Shown: positions 19,131-27,914, counted from the stretch's first letter. The stretch: 37,122 bases of DNA from Candidatus Cloacimonadota bacterium (GCA_030611765.1 JAUWPE010000011.1:1-37122), one strand, 5' to 3'. Numbers and translations: made by a program. Notes: a model not told the origin generated them from the sequence alone.

Positions 19131-20633
19131 TTATGGACCATACTCCAACGGGTAGGGCTTCTGCAGGTTTTTACACAACCAGAGATTATACGTCATCTCA
19201 TATTTACCATTCCGATAGATCATAACACCGGAAAGTGGAATTATTTCTTCAAAATATTCCGAATATCTTTCTTCAGGGTTTGTAGTATATCGCGGATGCA
19301 TCACAAAAATTCCATCCTTTCCCATAAGGGAATCCATTGGCGCCCAATATGCAAAATGATGAGCGCTTCTTTTATCAAAAACAGCGACCGGATACTTCTT
19401 TTGAGCAGCATAGCCAAGCTCGCCGCCTGTAATATATTTATGCGTAAAAAGAAAGGTATCCTCGTTCAATAAATCACGTTGTTCCAGTTCATCAATAACT
19501 TTATCCCAGCCGTATCCCTCAAGCGTGAGATCGAGCTCTACGCCGATGTGCAAAAAACCTGTGATCGAGTGGATTACAATTATAACCAGCAGAACAGCAG
19601 TAACAATTCCAGTACTCCAGAATGTCCATTTGACTGCCGGTTTTTTCCATTTCATCATCCAGCCGCAGGTAAGAATTATTGCAGCAAGATATCCGGGCAT
19701 GGGCCAATGAGGTAGTATCTGCCGAGTGGCACCGATAAGCGTGAAAATGCCGATCGGAAGAAGGGCAAAGGGCAATAGCCAGCGCGTGGTTTTATCATTC
19801 TTCTCGATTGTTTTGATTATTCCCATTATCAGTATAATCATCATCCAGGGGAGCAGATACGCTGCCTGTACCAGCACTCCCTGATAGAAATCCGTGAATG
19901 AAAGACTATTTCCCGAAACTCCTTTTCCAAACTGATACGCATAGGAAACCCAGTCATGTCGGGCATTCCACAGGATATTGGGCAAAAATATAATTCCTGC
20001 TAAAATGAGCCCAATATATAAAAATGGACTTTTCCAATACCTGCGCCACTCTTTGAAAGCGATCAGGCAGAATCCAATACTTGCCATAAGTAAGAGCGCA
20101 TGATATTTCGAGAGCATTGCAAAGCCAAGACTCACTCCGGAAAGAAGAAACCACACACCTTTTTGTGTTTGATATACTTTTAAAATGCTCACAATAAAAA
20201 GCAGCCAGAACACGCCCAGTGCATTATCTGGAATAACGAACGCACCCATGCCCACGAAAAAATAGGGGATCGTGTGAAGAAAAAGAATTGAAAATATCGC
20301 AGCTTTCCGATTGAATAAACTTCGTACAATGTAGTACATCAGCATCGCAGAGATAAGGAAAAGGAGGATCGCTCCAAAGCGCAAGCTCAAGGTCGAGAAC
20401 GAGCCGCTCAGCCATCTGCCGAGTCCCGCGGTGACTGCAACGATCGGAGGATGATCAAAAAATCCCCACGCAGGATAGAATGAGCACACGCCGTAATATG
20501 CTTCATCGATACCGGGCGTTACAAAAATGCTGGCAATAATTCGAACAATAAAACCGATTCCAAGAATTAAAAGTGCTGTTTTATCTTTGAAAATTTCAAA
20601 GAAAGATAGTGCAAAGTGATTTGATTTTTTCAT
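19131..20633 (-). CDS. GT39/ArnT-like membrane glycosyltransferase
   Basis: This 500-residue polytopic protein belongs to the PMT/dolichyl-phosphate-mannose transferase-like group, which moves sugars from polyprenyl phosphate carriers to outer targets. Its first loop has the conserved GIDEAYYGV...FFDHPPIVAV acidic and His motifs, followed by about ten hydrophobic helices and an extracytoplasmic C-terminal domain (LEGYGWDKVIDELEQRDLL...). I start at the ATG at 20633, which has AAGAAGG about six bases upstream. A TTG seven codons earlier is less likely. It diverges from the PAP2 phosphatase gene only 48 bp away. That phosphatase could recycle undecaprenyl pyrophosphate, so the two may belong to one lipid-linked sugar route (inference). 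Confidence 0.88.
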   Translation of the reverse strand: MKKSNHFALSFFEIFKDKTALLILGIGFIVRIIASIFVTPGIDEAYYGVCSFYPAWGFFDHPPIVAVTAGLGRWLSGSFSTLSLRFGAILLFLISAMLMYYIVRSLFNRKAAIFSILFLHTIPYFFVGMGAFVIPDNALGVFWLLFIVSILKVYQTQKGVWFLLSGVSLGFAMLSKYHALLLMASIGFCLIAFKEWRRYWKSPFLYIGLILAGIIFLPNILWNARHDWVSYAYQFGKGVSGNSLSFTDFYQGVLVQAAYLLPWMMIILIMGIIKTIEKNDKTTRWLLPFALLPIGIFTLIGATRQILPHWPMPGYLAAIILTCGWMMKWKKPAVKWTFWSTGIVTAVLLVIIVIHSITGFLHIGVELDLTLEGYGWDKVIDELEQRDLLNEDTFLFTHKYITGGELGYAAQKKYPVAVFDKRSAHHFAYWAPMDSLMGKDGIFVMHPRYTTNPEERYSEYFEEIIPLSGVMIYRNGKYEMTYNLWLCKNLQKPYPLEYGP

Positions 20634-20681
20634 AGCAAACCTTCTTTTTTCCAAAATTCTGCTTAGGAGGAGTGCAATTAA

Positions 20682-21512
20682 ATGTCAATTTTCTCGAGAA
20701 AACGTTGCCAAAAATTTATTGAAACATCAAATCCAGATATGAAAAAATGTGCTTCTTCTTTTAAAGATATATGGGTGTGGTCACCCCTTCTCATTTTTGC
20801 AATCCTCATTTGTGTGATTCATCTGACAGGATTGAATGCGCAACTCTTTTTATTTTTCAATAAAGCTCATGATCTCACGGGAGATCGGTTCTGGGCGATT
20901 GTAACTCTCTTTGGAGACGGGCTTGTAGCAGCAGTGTTGTTGTTTCCTTTTCTGAAAAAGAGACCGGACATCATCTGGAGCGTTCTCATCGCATCGCTTA
21001 TTTATATGATAATTCTGCACAGCTTGAAAAGAATTATGGATGTTTCACGTCCTGCAGGAGCGCTTTCCGCAGATACCTTTCATGTGATCGGGCGACGGTT
21101 GACAAAGTATGCATTTCCTTCGGGACACACCACGACAATTTTTACTTTGGTGGGAGTCATCGCTTTTACGATTCGGAAAAATTCAGTCTATGTTTGGGGA
21201 CTCATTTTTGCAATACTGGTAGGATTTTCCCGAGTTGCAGTGGGTGCACACTGGCCTGTTGATGTACTTGCAGGAGCAATGCTGGGATGGATAAGCGCAT
21301 GGTTGGGTGTTACGCTTGCTGATAGATCGCATTGGGGGTTTTCACGCACAGCTCAAATAATTTATGGCATCATTCTCCTGATATGCACGATCTATCTGCT
21401 CTTCTTATATGATACACATTATGCTCTCGCTGATCCTGCAAAATGGCTTATCGGTGGAGTTTGTTTGGTGTGGGGAATGATCGAATTCTATAAAGTCCTG
21501 TTCAGAAAATAA
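20682..21512 (+). CDS. PAP2-family membrane phosphatase
   Basis: This 276-residue membrane enzyme has the complete acid-phosphatase signature: K116-RIMDVS-RP124 (KX6RP), PSGH at 146-149 and S183-R184...H190...D194 (SRX5HX3D). These residues form the active site facing outside. Typical substrates are undecaprenyl pyrophosphate, phosphatidic acid or other lipid phosphates. About six membrane helices are visible. The ATG is preceded by AGGAGG eleven bases upstream, a strong though widely spaced Shine-Dalgarno sequence. The N-terminal ~30 residues are polar and not typical of the family. Confidence 0.92.
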   Translation: MSIFSRKRCQKFIETSNPDMKKCASSFKDIWVWSPLLIFAILICVIHLTGLNAQLFLFFNKAHDLTGDRFWAIVTLFGDGLVAAVLLFPFLKKRPDIIWSVLIASLIYMIILHSLKRIMDVSRPAGALSADTFHVIGRRLTKYAFPSGHTTTIFTLVGVIAFTIRKNSVYVWGLIFAILVGFSRVAVGAHWPVDVLAGAMLGWISAWLGVTLADRSHWGFSRTAQIIYGIILLICTIYLLFLYDTHYALADPAKWLIGGVCLVWGMIEFYKVLFRK

Positions 21513-21518
21513 ATTCCT

Positions 21519-22217
21519 TTATTTCACCATTTTTCCGATGGGCATAAGATAGAGAGGCGTTTCGTCTTTAGGCATATTTATCAGTTCTTTCAATTTGTTA
21601 TCATTAAATGCACCAATCGCACAGGTGCCGATTCCGAGTGCTACTCCCTGGAGATACACATTTTGCGCAGAATGCCCCACATCCATACACACATACCGAT
21701 CTTTGCCGCGCTCGCCGTATTTGTCTGTTGTTCGCGAAAATACTGCCGAATAGACAATTGCTCCAGCAGCATCTTTCAGCCAGGATTGATCCCATGCTGC
21801 GGTGCTGAGTTCATCTCTTTTATCACCACTCATTACTAATTTTAAAGAGTGATCTTCAGAAAAATATCTGTAGATACCATTTTCAAGCTGATCGATATTC
21901 CATGCAACTAAATATAATTCAAGTGGGTATAAGGCTCCTGCAGAAGGGGAAGTCTTCAGCCCACCCCGCAGAGAAGTAGGTGATTCATAGGACTTTGTGA
22001 CACCGTATGCTGCCCATAGAAGCTGGGATATCTCATGAATGCTCATGGAACTATCTGCATATTGGCGTACTGAACGACGAGCATTAAGTACCTCTTCAAT
22101 TGAGACATCTCCGCTCACATTCGGGCTGGGAAGGAGAATGGATTGAATTTCTGAATTTTGAGCCAGAAGACAAGCGGAAATAAAAAATCCAAGCAAAAAA
22201 ATAGATAATTTTCTCAT
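21519..22217 (-). CDS. Exported SagB-type nitroreductase-like protein
   Basis: This 232-residue protein has a signal sequence (MRKLSIFLLGFFISACLLAQ) and then a nitroreductase fold close to the SagB-type dehydrogenases: ARRSVRQY (FMN phosphate contact), ISQLLWAAYGVTK, TSPSAGALYPLELYLVAW, DVGHSAQNVYLQGVALGIGTCAIGAF, and MPIGKMV at the end. It should bind FMN. ISAC at 13-16 fits a lipobox, so it may be a lipoprotein with cysteine 16 as anchor, although cleavage after LLAQ is the alternative. Cytoplasmic SagB enzymes oxidise azoline rings in peptide toxins, and exported single-domain forms have no firm function. It stands alone and converges on the PAP2 gene. Confidence 0.85.
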   Translation of the reverse strand: MRKLSIFLLGFFISACLLAQNSEIQSILLPSPNVSGDVSIEEVLNARRSVRQYADSSMSIHEISQLLWAAYGVTKSYESPTSLRGGLKTSPSAGALYPLELYLVAWNIDQLENGIYRYFSEDHSLKLVMSGDKRDELSTAAWDQSWLKDAAGAIVYSAVFSRTTDKYGERGKDRYVCMDVGHSAQNVYLQGVALGIGTCAIGAFNDNKLKELINMPKDETPLYLMPIGKMVK

Positions 22218-22340
22218 TGATACCTTTCAAAAAAGTTGTCATTTTCTTTTTTAAATTGGGCAATTTATTTGTCAATATGATTATTTAAAATTACTATTTA
22301 AATAAAGCAAAAATTTTTAAATAAATCTTAAGAATTTAAC

Positions 22341-22367
22341 TTGACAGCAAATGAATAAAAATAAGAT
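22341..22367 (+). promoter_or_regulatory. Possible promoter of the aminotransferase gene
   Basis: TTGACA (22341-22346) and TAAGAT (22362-22367) are 15 nt apart, about 30 nt upstream of the ATG. The -35 is perfect, the -10 weak and the spacing short. Confidence 0.35.
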
Positions 22368-22397
22368 GGATACAAAAAAACAAATGAGGAGTTGAAC

Positions 22398-23612
22398 ATG
22401 TCTTTAAATTTTGAGGATCGCTTTTCTATAAACTCGAAGAGAATGAAAAAATCAGTCATTCGTGAACTCCTGAAATTAACTGCAAAACCGGAAATAATCT
22501 CTTTTGCAGGTGGGCTTCCCTCACCGGAATCCTTTCCAATTCAGGAAGTGAAGGAAGTAGTAAATGAGATGTTGGATAAAGAAGGAAAAACCGCGCTTCA
22601 GTACTGTGCGACAGAGGGAGATGTTATTCTTCGAGAACAATTGATAAAGCATTCAAAGAAAAATGGAATGGATATCAAAGAAGAAAATCTGCTTGTTACT
22701 ACTTCATCACAGCAGGGATTAGATCTCACAGCTAAGATCTTTATTGATCCTGGTGATCCAATCATTGTCGAGCTGCCCTCTTATGTAGGCGGTCTTGGCG
22801 CATTCAATAACTACGGAGCAGAAATGATCGGTGTTCCACATGACGAAGAGGGGGAAAGTGCGAAACTTCTTCGTGAAGAATTAAAAGTTTTACATGATAG
22901 CGGGAATAAGCCGAAATTCATCTACATCGTTCCTGATTTCCAAAATCCTGCAGGTATGACCATGAGTCTGAAACGTCGCCACGAAATACTTGATATTGCC
23001 CATGAATTCGACCTTATTATTCTGGAAGACAGTCCATATAGAGAGCTGCGTTTTGAGGGAGAACCAGTTCCCACAATTTATAGCTTGGATAAGGATGGTC
23101 GCGTCATTATTCTCGGAACGTTCTCAAAAATATTTGCTCCCGGGTTCAGGGTCGGATGGGTTATTGCACCCCCAGAGATCATCACCAAACTTATTGTAGC
23201 CAAGCAGTCAACAGACCTCTGTCCGCCAACCTTTTCACAGCGTATTATCGGAAGATTCATGGAAAAGGGGTATCTGGATATGAATATTGAAAAGATTAAG
23301 ATAATGTACCATAGAAAGCGTGATATAATGCTCGATGCCTTTGAAAAATATATGCCTGAAGGCGTTACCTGGACGAAACCTGAGGGCGGTCTTTTCCTCT
23401 TCGTGCGCGTCCATGAACATCTTGGTATTGATACGGATGAAATGTTCTACAAAGCTGTCGACAAAAAGGTCGCCTATGTGATTGGTTCTGCGTTCCATTG
23501 TGATGACTCGGGACATGATGCGATGAGAATAAACTTCTCCTATGCTACAGAAGATCAGATCGTGGAAGGTGTAAAACGCCTTGCAACAGTAATAAAAGAA
23601 CATGCAAAATAA
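22398..23612 (+). CDS. Class I/II PLP aminotransferase (2-aminoadipate / MocR-type group)
   Basis: This 404-residue cytoplasmic aminotransferase has the fold-type I signature GTFSKIFAPGFRVGW with catalytic lysine K244, the N-terminal ISFAGGLPSPESFP, YCATEGDVILREQL, VPDFQNPAGMTMS and the C-terminal MRINFSYA arginine. The pattern is that of the AadAT/LysN/KAT group, which transfers amino groups from 2-aminoadipate, aromatic or branched-chain amino acids. I chose the ATG at 22398 because GAGGAG lies six bases before it. A TTG two codons upstream is unlikely. Because saccharopine-pathway genes are present at 32737-35383, 2-aminoadipate is an attractive substrate, but this is inference. A hairpin terminator follows at 23638. 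Confidence 0.9.
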   Translation: MSLNFEDRFSINSKRMKKSVIRELLKLTAKPEIISFAGGLPSPESFPIQEVKEVVNEMLDKEGKTALQYCATEGDVILREQLIKHSKKNGMDIKEENLLVTTSSQQGLDLTAKIFIDPGDPIIVELPSYVGGLGAFNNYGAEMIGVPHDEEGESAKLLREELKVLHDSGNKPKFIYIVPDFQNPAGMTMSLKRRHEILDIAHEFDLIILEDSPYRELRFEGEPVPTIYSLDKDGRVIILGTFSKIFAPGFRVGWVIAPPEIITKLIVAKQSTDLCPPTFSQRIIGRFMEKGYLDMNIEKIKIMYHRKRDIMLDAFEKYMPEGVTWTKPEGGLFLFVRVHEHLGIDTDEMFYKAVDKKVAYVIGSAFHCDDSGHDAMRINFSYATEDQIVEGVKRLATVIKEHAK

Positions 23613-23637
23613 AGTTATTTAATATAGATAGTATATG

Positions 23638-23668
23638 AGCCCACATTTACCCGTGGGCTTTATTTATA
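23638..23668 (+). terminator. Terminator after the aminotransferase gene
   Basis: AGCCCAC (23638-23644) pairs with GTGGGCT (23653-23659) across an 8-nt loop and is followed by TTATTTAT. It sits 25 bp beyond the stop codon. It also argues against starting folP at 23635. Confidence 0.65.
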
Positions 23669-23679
23669 GGATGAGAACA

Positions 23680-24885
23680 ATGGATAGAATTCTTTCATTA
23701 CGAAGAGCTGATGACTGCATCGCTGAGCTTAAACGCATTGGAGTAACCTCTCATGGAATTGAATCAATGTATGATAAATCCCATTGTCTGGCGATTAAAT
23801 TAAAAAACATCAAGCTCGGGGCTGCAAATATCATCAAGCAGGATATGCTCAGTATTGGCGGAGATGCAGCAGTATCGCGAGGAGTTGTGAACGGTAAAGT
23901 AGAACGTTCAGATGTGATTATTCTTGGTAATCTCAAAATGATACACATGCTTATCAAAAAGCTTTCCTTTCAGGATATTTTTGAGATCCCTCAGATAATC
24001 ACACGCCTGCAAAAGCTTATTGAAATTGAAGAAAAGAAATTGCCATACATCTTTAAAGCCGGCGACCATACTCTTACTCTTGACCGCACTCATATCATGG
24101 GTGTGCTCAATGTCACGCCGGATTCTTTCTACGATGGAGGCAAGTACAATTCGTCAGACGCTGCAATGCTTCAGATCGAGAAGATGGTGAACGAAGGCGC
24201 TGATATTATTGATATTGGCGGAGAATCGACTCGTCCATTTTCTGAAAAGGTGACCATTCAGGAGGAACTTGATCGTGTCATGCCGATCATAATTAAATCA
24301 ATTCAAAGATTTGATGTTCCGCTTTCCATCGATACCTATAAGGCAGAGGTGGCGAAAGCAGCACTTGATGAAGGAGTCAGGATCGTTAACGACATCAGCG
24401 GTTTGCAGTTCGATCCTCACATGGCAGAAACTATTGCTCAGTATAATGATGTTGCAGTTGTCGTGATGCACATCAAAGGTACGCCTGAAGATATGCAGAA
24501 AGACCCGACTTATGATGACTTGATAGAGGAAATTCTCCAGTACCTTTCTACCTCAATTTCAATCGCTCTACAAGCCGGTATTCCTGCAGATCAGATTATT
24601 ATTGATCCCGGAATGGGGTTTGGCAAACGTATAGTAGATAATTTTGAAATAATCCATAAACTTGCAGAATTCAAATGCCTTGATAAGCCGGTTCTTATTG
24701 GGTGCTCCAATAAAAGTTTTATCGGCTGGATCTTGAAAACCGAAAAGGAAGAACGCCTTGAAGGCACGCTCGGAGCTCATGCTTATGCGATCATGCAGGG
24801 AGCACATATAATCAGAGTTCACGAGGTAGAACCTCATAAAAAACTTGCTCAAATTATCGATGCTATAAGAGATATGCGCCTATGA
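23680..24885 (+). CDS. folP: Dihydropteroate synthase with N-terminal extension
   Basis: FolP condenses p-aminobenzoate with pterin pyrophosphate to make dihydropteroate for folate. Residues from about 130 on form the DHPS barrel: MGVLNVTPDSFYDGG (140 onward, pterin/pyrophosphate loop), DIIDIGGESTRPFSEKV, PLSIDTYKAEVAKAAL, VNDISGL, VVVMHIKGTPEDMQ, IIIDPGMGFGKRIVDNFEII, and the closing H-x-[VI]-R-V-H pattern in IIRVHEVEPH. The first ~130 residues are an extra domain (CLAIKLKNIKLGAANIIKQ, MLSIGGDAAVSRG), as in long DHPS forms of some other bacteria. The ATG at 23680 has GGATGAG upstream, while earlier ATGs at 23635 and 23671 overlap the terminator or lack a ribosome site. Its stop overlaps cdaA by four bases (ATGA). 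Confidence 0.95.
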   Translation: MDRILSLRRADDCIAELKRIGVTSHGIESMYDKSHCLAIKLKNIKLGAANIIKQDMLSIGGDAAVSRGVVNGKVERSDVIILGNLKMIHMLIKKLSFQDIFEIPQIITRLQKLIEIEEKKLPYIFKAGDHTLTLDRTHIMGVLNVTPDSFYDGGKYNSSDAAMLQIEKMVNEGADIIDIGGESTRPFSEKVTIQEELDRVMPIIIKSIQRFDVPLSIDTYKAEVAKAALDEGVRIVNDISGLQFDPHMAETIAQYNDVAVVVMHIKGTPEDMQKDPTYDDLIEEILQYLSTSISIALQAGIPADQIIIDPGMGFGKRIVDNFEIIHKLAEFKCLDKPVLIGCSNKSFIGWILKTEKEERLEGTLGAHAYAIMQGAHIIRVHEVEPHKKLAQIIDAIRDMRL

Positions 24886-25625
24886 GTTTTCTGGTTCCGA
24901 ATATTTTAGATGTCTTAGATATTTTAGTTGTCGCCTATATTATTTATAGGATTATACTTCTGGTGCATGGATCAAAGACCTATCAGATCGTGTGGGGTCT
25001 TATCCTGGTTGTGATCATCTATTTTATAGCGGAGCTACTCAACCTGACGCTCCTCGGGTCTGTCGTGCGAATTATACGTGATATCTGGGCGATCGCATTG
25101 GTCGTGCTTTTCCAACCGGAGATACGTTCTGCACTTATTAAATTCGGGCAGAAACCATTTGTCAGATCACTGTTTCCACAGAAGTCAGAGTATCGTTTTA
25201 CTGAACTCCTCAATGCAATACGTTCTATGTCATACAACAATATCGGTGGTATTTTTGTGCTTGTGGAAAAAGTTGGATTGGATGATTATATTGTGACAGG
25301 CGAAGTTATTGATGCTGAAATTTCAGAAAAACTTATCCTGACAATCTTTAATAAAAGGACTGTGCTTCATGACGGGGCGATGGTTATCAAAGATAATAGA
25401 ATTGTCGCCGCAAAGGTGATCCTCTCGCTTACAAATCAAACAAAGTATGTCCAAAGATATGGAACACGGCATCAAGCTGCAATCGGGATTTCCGAGCAAA
25501 CAGATGCATTCGTCATAGTTGTCTCTGAAGAGACTGGAAAGATTTCCACTGCCAAAAACGGAACTATGAGATCAAATGTATCCATCGGTATTCTAACCCA
25601 AAACTTAATGGATGAATTTGAATAA
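24882..25625 (+). CDS. cdaA: Diadenylate cyclase (c-di-AMP synthase)
   Basis: CdaA makes cyclic di-AMP from two ATP. This 247-residue protein has three N-terminal membrane helices (residues ~8-80, e.g. VWGLILVVIIYFIAELLNL) and then a DAC/DisA_N domain with the DGA motif in VLHDGAMVI (D164-A166). The second hallmark motif, normally RHR, reads R196-H197-Q198 (GTRHQAAIGISEQTDA). The rest of the domain, including IVVSEETGKIS, is intact. It starts inside the folP stop (ATGA) and its end overlaps coaE by 14 bases, so the three are a tight operon. Linkage of folP with cdaA is seen in other bacteria as well. Confidence 0.93.
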   Translation: MSFLVPNILDVLDILVVAYIIYRIILLVHGSKTYQIVWGLILVVIIYFIAELLNLTLLGSVVRIIRDIWAIALVVLFQPEIRSALIKFGQKPFVRSLFPQKSEYRFTELLNAIRSMSYNNIGGIFVLVEKVGLDDYIVTGEVIDAEISEKLILTIFNKRTVLHDGAMVIKDNRIVAAKVILSLTNQTKYVQRYGTRHQAAIGISEQTDAFVIVVSEETGKISTAKNGTMRSNVSIGILTQNLMDEFE

Positions 25626-26205
25626 AAAAATCATTATCGGCATCACAGGAGGGATTGCTTCAGGAAAATCTGTTGTTGCGGACTTTTTTATAAATAAAGG
25701 TGTGCCTGTCGTCAATGCTGACAAAATTGGTCATAAAATATTGCGTGTTGAAACAATAAAGGATCGAATCATTTCATGCTTTGGAGATTCAATTTTGAAG
25801 GATGGCGACATTGACAGAAAGAAACTCGGAAAGATCGTTTTTCAAGACAAGCAGAAACTTCATGAACTGAATGCAATTGTGCATCCGCCTCTCATAAATG
25901 AGATATTAAAAAGAATTGATGAAAATTCCGATCCAATGCTTGCGATCGATGCTGCGTTGCTTTTGCAATGGAACATGAATGAGATTTGCGACCAGGTTAT
26001 TCTTGTTACAGCTTCTGAAAAAACAAGAATTGAACGACTGATGCAACATACAAATCTTTCCTATGAAGAAGCACAGAATCGTATTCGAGCTCAGCAGGAA
26101 TTCTCTGACAAAGATGCGGATTATATTATCATAAATGACAGTTCGCTGGAAAATTTGAATGCCCGAGTAGAATTCGTCTGGGAGCAAATATCGCATAAAG
26201 CATAA
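25612..26205 (+). CDS. coaE: Dephospho-CoA kinase
   Basis: CoaE performs the last step of coenzyme A synthesis, ATP-dependent phosphorylation of dephospho-CoA. This 197-residue protein shows the P-loop GITGGIASGKS (residues 10-20), VVNADKIGHKIL (substrate aspartate), KLHELNAIVHPPLI and the LID-type segment RIERLMQHTNLSYEEAQNRIRAQ. Length and order of motifs are normal. The gene overlaps the end of cdaA by 14 bases and has no strong separate ribosome site, so it is probably translated by coupling. Confidence 0.95.
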   Translation: MNLNKKIIIGITGGIASGKSVVADFFINKGVPVVNADKIGHKILRVETIKDRIISCFGDSILKDGDIDRKKLGKIVFQDKQKLHELNAIVHPPLINEILKRIDENSDPMLAIDAALLLQWNMNEICDQVILVTASEKTRIERLMQHTNLSYEEAQNRIRAQQEFSDKDADYIIINDSSLENLNARVEFVWEQISHKA

Positions 26206-26219
26206 CCTGAAATATCAAC

Positions 26220-27467
26220 ATGATCCCTAAAAATCTGCAATATTATAAATTTTGCACCTACGGATTTCTAAAAAATCTCAGGTTTTTCGATCCTTTCATT
26301 ATTCTCTTTTTCAGGGAAATGGGGTTTTCTTTTTTACAGATAGGCACACTCTTTTCTATTCGGGAAATATCAACAGGAATTCTTGAAATTCCCACCGGAT
26401 TTTTTGCAGACAGCTACGGGCGAAAGCTCTCAATGATCCTTGCTTTTGCATTTTATATTTTCTCATTCATAATTTTTTACTTTTTCTCAAGCTTCGGATT
26501 GTATGCGATCGCGATGATATTATTCGCTTTTGGGGAGGCATTCCGTTCTGGAACTCATAAAGCAATGATACTTGATTATCTTAAAATGAATGGTGTCCTC
26601 GACTGCAAAGTTGATTACTACGGACATACCCGTGGAGCATCACAGTTTGGTTCTGCGATCTCCGCACTCATTGCTGGCGCCCTTGTATTTTTTGCTGAGA
26701 GTTATAGAATTGTGTTTATTGCATCGGTTGTACCGTATATTCTGGGCTTGTTGCTAATGCTGACTTATCCAAACAGTCTGAATGGTGAAATTTCCAGAAT
26801 TGTACGGACATCATTCTGGAAGGGTGTTCTATACAACTTCAAAAGCACAATACAAAATTTTGTGTCGATGTTCAAAGATCCGATGCTGCTTCGTGCATTT
26901 TCCAATTCAGCCAGTTTTGATGGATTGTTCAAAGCCGTAAAAGATTATCTACAACCCATTCTGAAAACCTTTGCGCTGTCCATTCCGATCCTTATAAGTA
27001 TGGGAGAGAGAAGAAGCACTATTATCATTGCAGTGACCTATTTTATTTTATTCCTTATCTCAGCATATTTCTCAAGAAAAGCTCAGACATTCTCAAATAA
27101 ATTCAAATCAATTACTCGTGCCATCAATATAAGCTACATGCTCGGAGTGGGCGCTGTGATAATTGCTGGAATTGCAACTCATTTTGATGTTCGGATCTTA
27201 GCGATTTTGTTATTTGTGCTCTTGTATTCGCTTCAAAATTTAAGAAGACCTATGAATGTGGGTTTCATCAGCGAAAATATTGACTCAAAGATCATGGCAA
27301 CAGGGCTGTCGATTGAATCGCAACTTAAGACACTTCTCATTGCGATCCTGTCACCTCTTATGGGATTTTTTGCTGACACTTTCGGAATCGGAATTGCTTT
27401 GATCCTCATCGGAGTTCTCGTGTCTTTGGGATATTCTTTTGTGAAAGTGACAGAAAAAAAGCAATAA
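26220..27467 (+). CDS. Major facilitator superfamily transporter
   Basis: This 415-residue inner-membrane protein has about twelve hydrophobic helices. After the second helix it has the MFS loop 2-3 signature in modified form, GFFADSYGRKLSM (residues ~60-72), and further basic loops on the cytoplasmic side. The overall look resembles MFS permeases that export small molecules, but no substrate can be named. It begins 14 bp after coaE and probably belongs to the same transcript. It converges on gcvH, with a terminator hairpin between. Confidence 0.85.
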   Translation: MIPKNLQYYKFCTYGFLKNLRFFDPFIILFFREMGFSFLQIGTLFSIREISTGILEIPTGFFADSYGRKLSMILAFAFYIFSFIIFYFFSSFGLYAIAMILFAFGEAFRSGTHKAMILDYLKMNGVLDCKVDYYGHTRGASQFGSAISALIAGALVFFAESYRIVFIASVVPYILGLLLMLTYPNSLNGEISRIVRTSFWKGVLYNFKSTIQNFVSMFKDPMLLRAFSNSASFDGLFKAVKDYLQPILKTFALSIPILISMGERRSTIIIAVTYFILFLISAYFSRKAQTFSNKFKSITRAINISYMLGVGAVIIAGIATHFDVRILAILLFVLLYSLQNLRRPMNVGFISENIDSKIMATGLSIESQLKTLLIAILSPLMGFFADTFGIGIALILIGVLVSLGYSFVKVTEKKQ

Positions 27468-27505
27468 AAAAAAGAAGACCTTCCATGGGGAGGAGAGGTC
27501 TTCTT
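27464..27505 (-). terminator. Terminator of gcvH
   Basis: AAGAAGACCT (27472-27481) and AGGTCTTCTT (27496-27505) form a perfect 10-bp stem. Read on the minus strand it is followed by TTTTTTATTG, so it terminates gcvH, 32 bp past its stop. On the plus strand no T-run follows. Confidence 0.75.
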
Positions 27506-27536
27506 AAATGTAAGGGGGAAAATGATTATTCTATAA

Positions 27537-27914
27537 TTATTCACCAATTAATTTCTTGTATTCTTCAGCATTCATTAAGCCCTCGAGCTCATCTTTGCTG
27601 GAGATTTCAAATTTTGCGATCCATCCTTCGTCATAGGGACTGGAATTCATAAGGTCGGAAGAGTCAGCAAGTTGCTCGTTCACTTCTACGATTATGCCGC
27701 CAACAGGAATGTATATTTCTTCAACAGCTTTCACTGCTTCCACAGTTGCCAGTACATCGCCGGCAGAAAGTTCGCTGTCCACTTCCGGAAGCTCTACGTA
27801 CACAATATCACCGAGTTCTTTTTGTGCATAATCAGTGATTCCCATTGTGGCTATCTTGCCGCCTATTTTGATCCACTCATGGGTTTCTGTATATAAAAGT
27901 TCATCTTTTACCAT
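27537..27914 (-). CDS. gcvH: Glycine cleavage system H protein
   Basis: GcvH carries the lipoyl arm that shuttles the aminomethyl group between the P, T and L proteins of glycine cleavage. This 125-residue protein contains the lipoylation site VEAVKAVEEIYIP with lysine K62, preceded by GDIVYVELPEV and followed by VNEQLADSSDLMNSSPYDEGW. Length is normal. The ATG has AAAGGAG five bases upstream. It is a single gene here. GcvT is encoded 8 kb away at 35755 on the other strand, and GcvP and the lipoamide dehydrogenase are not in the window. A TTGACA on the minus strand near 28002 could belong to its promoter but lacks a good -10. Confidence 0.96.
   Translation of the reverse strand: MVKDELLYTETHEWIKIGGKIATMGITDYAQKELGDIVYVELPEVDSELSAGDVLATVEAVKAVEEIYIPVGGIIVEVNEQLADSSDLMNSSPYDEGWIAKFEISSKDELEGLMNAEEYKKLIGE

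Noticed and set aside
23635-23679. Earlier start for folP at 23635 or 23671
   Set aside because: The first overlaps the aminotransferase terminator hairpin and neither has a ribosome site, whereas 23680 has GGATGAG upstream.
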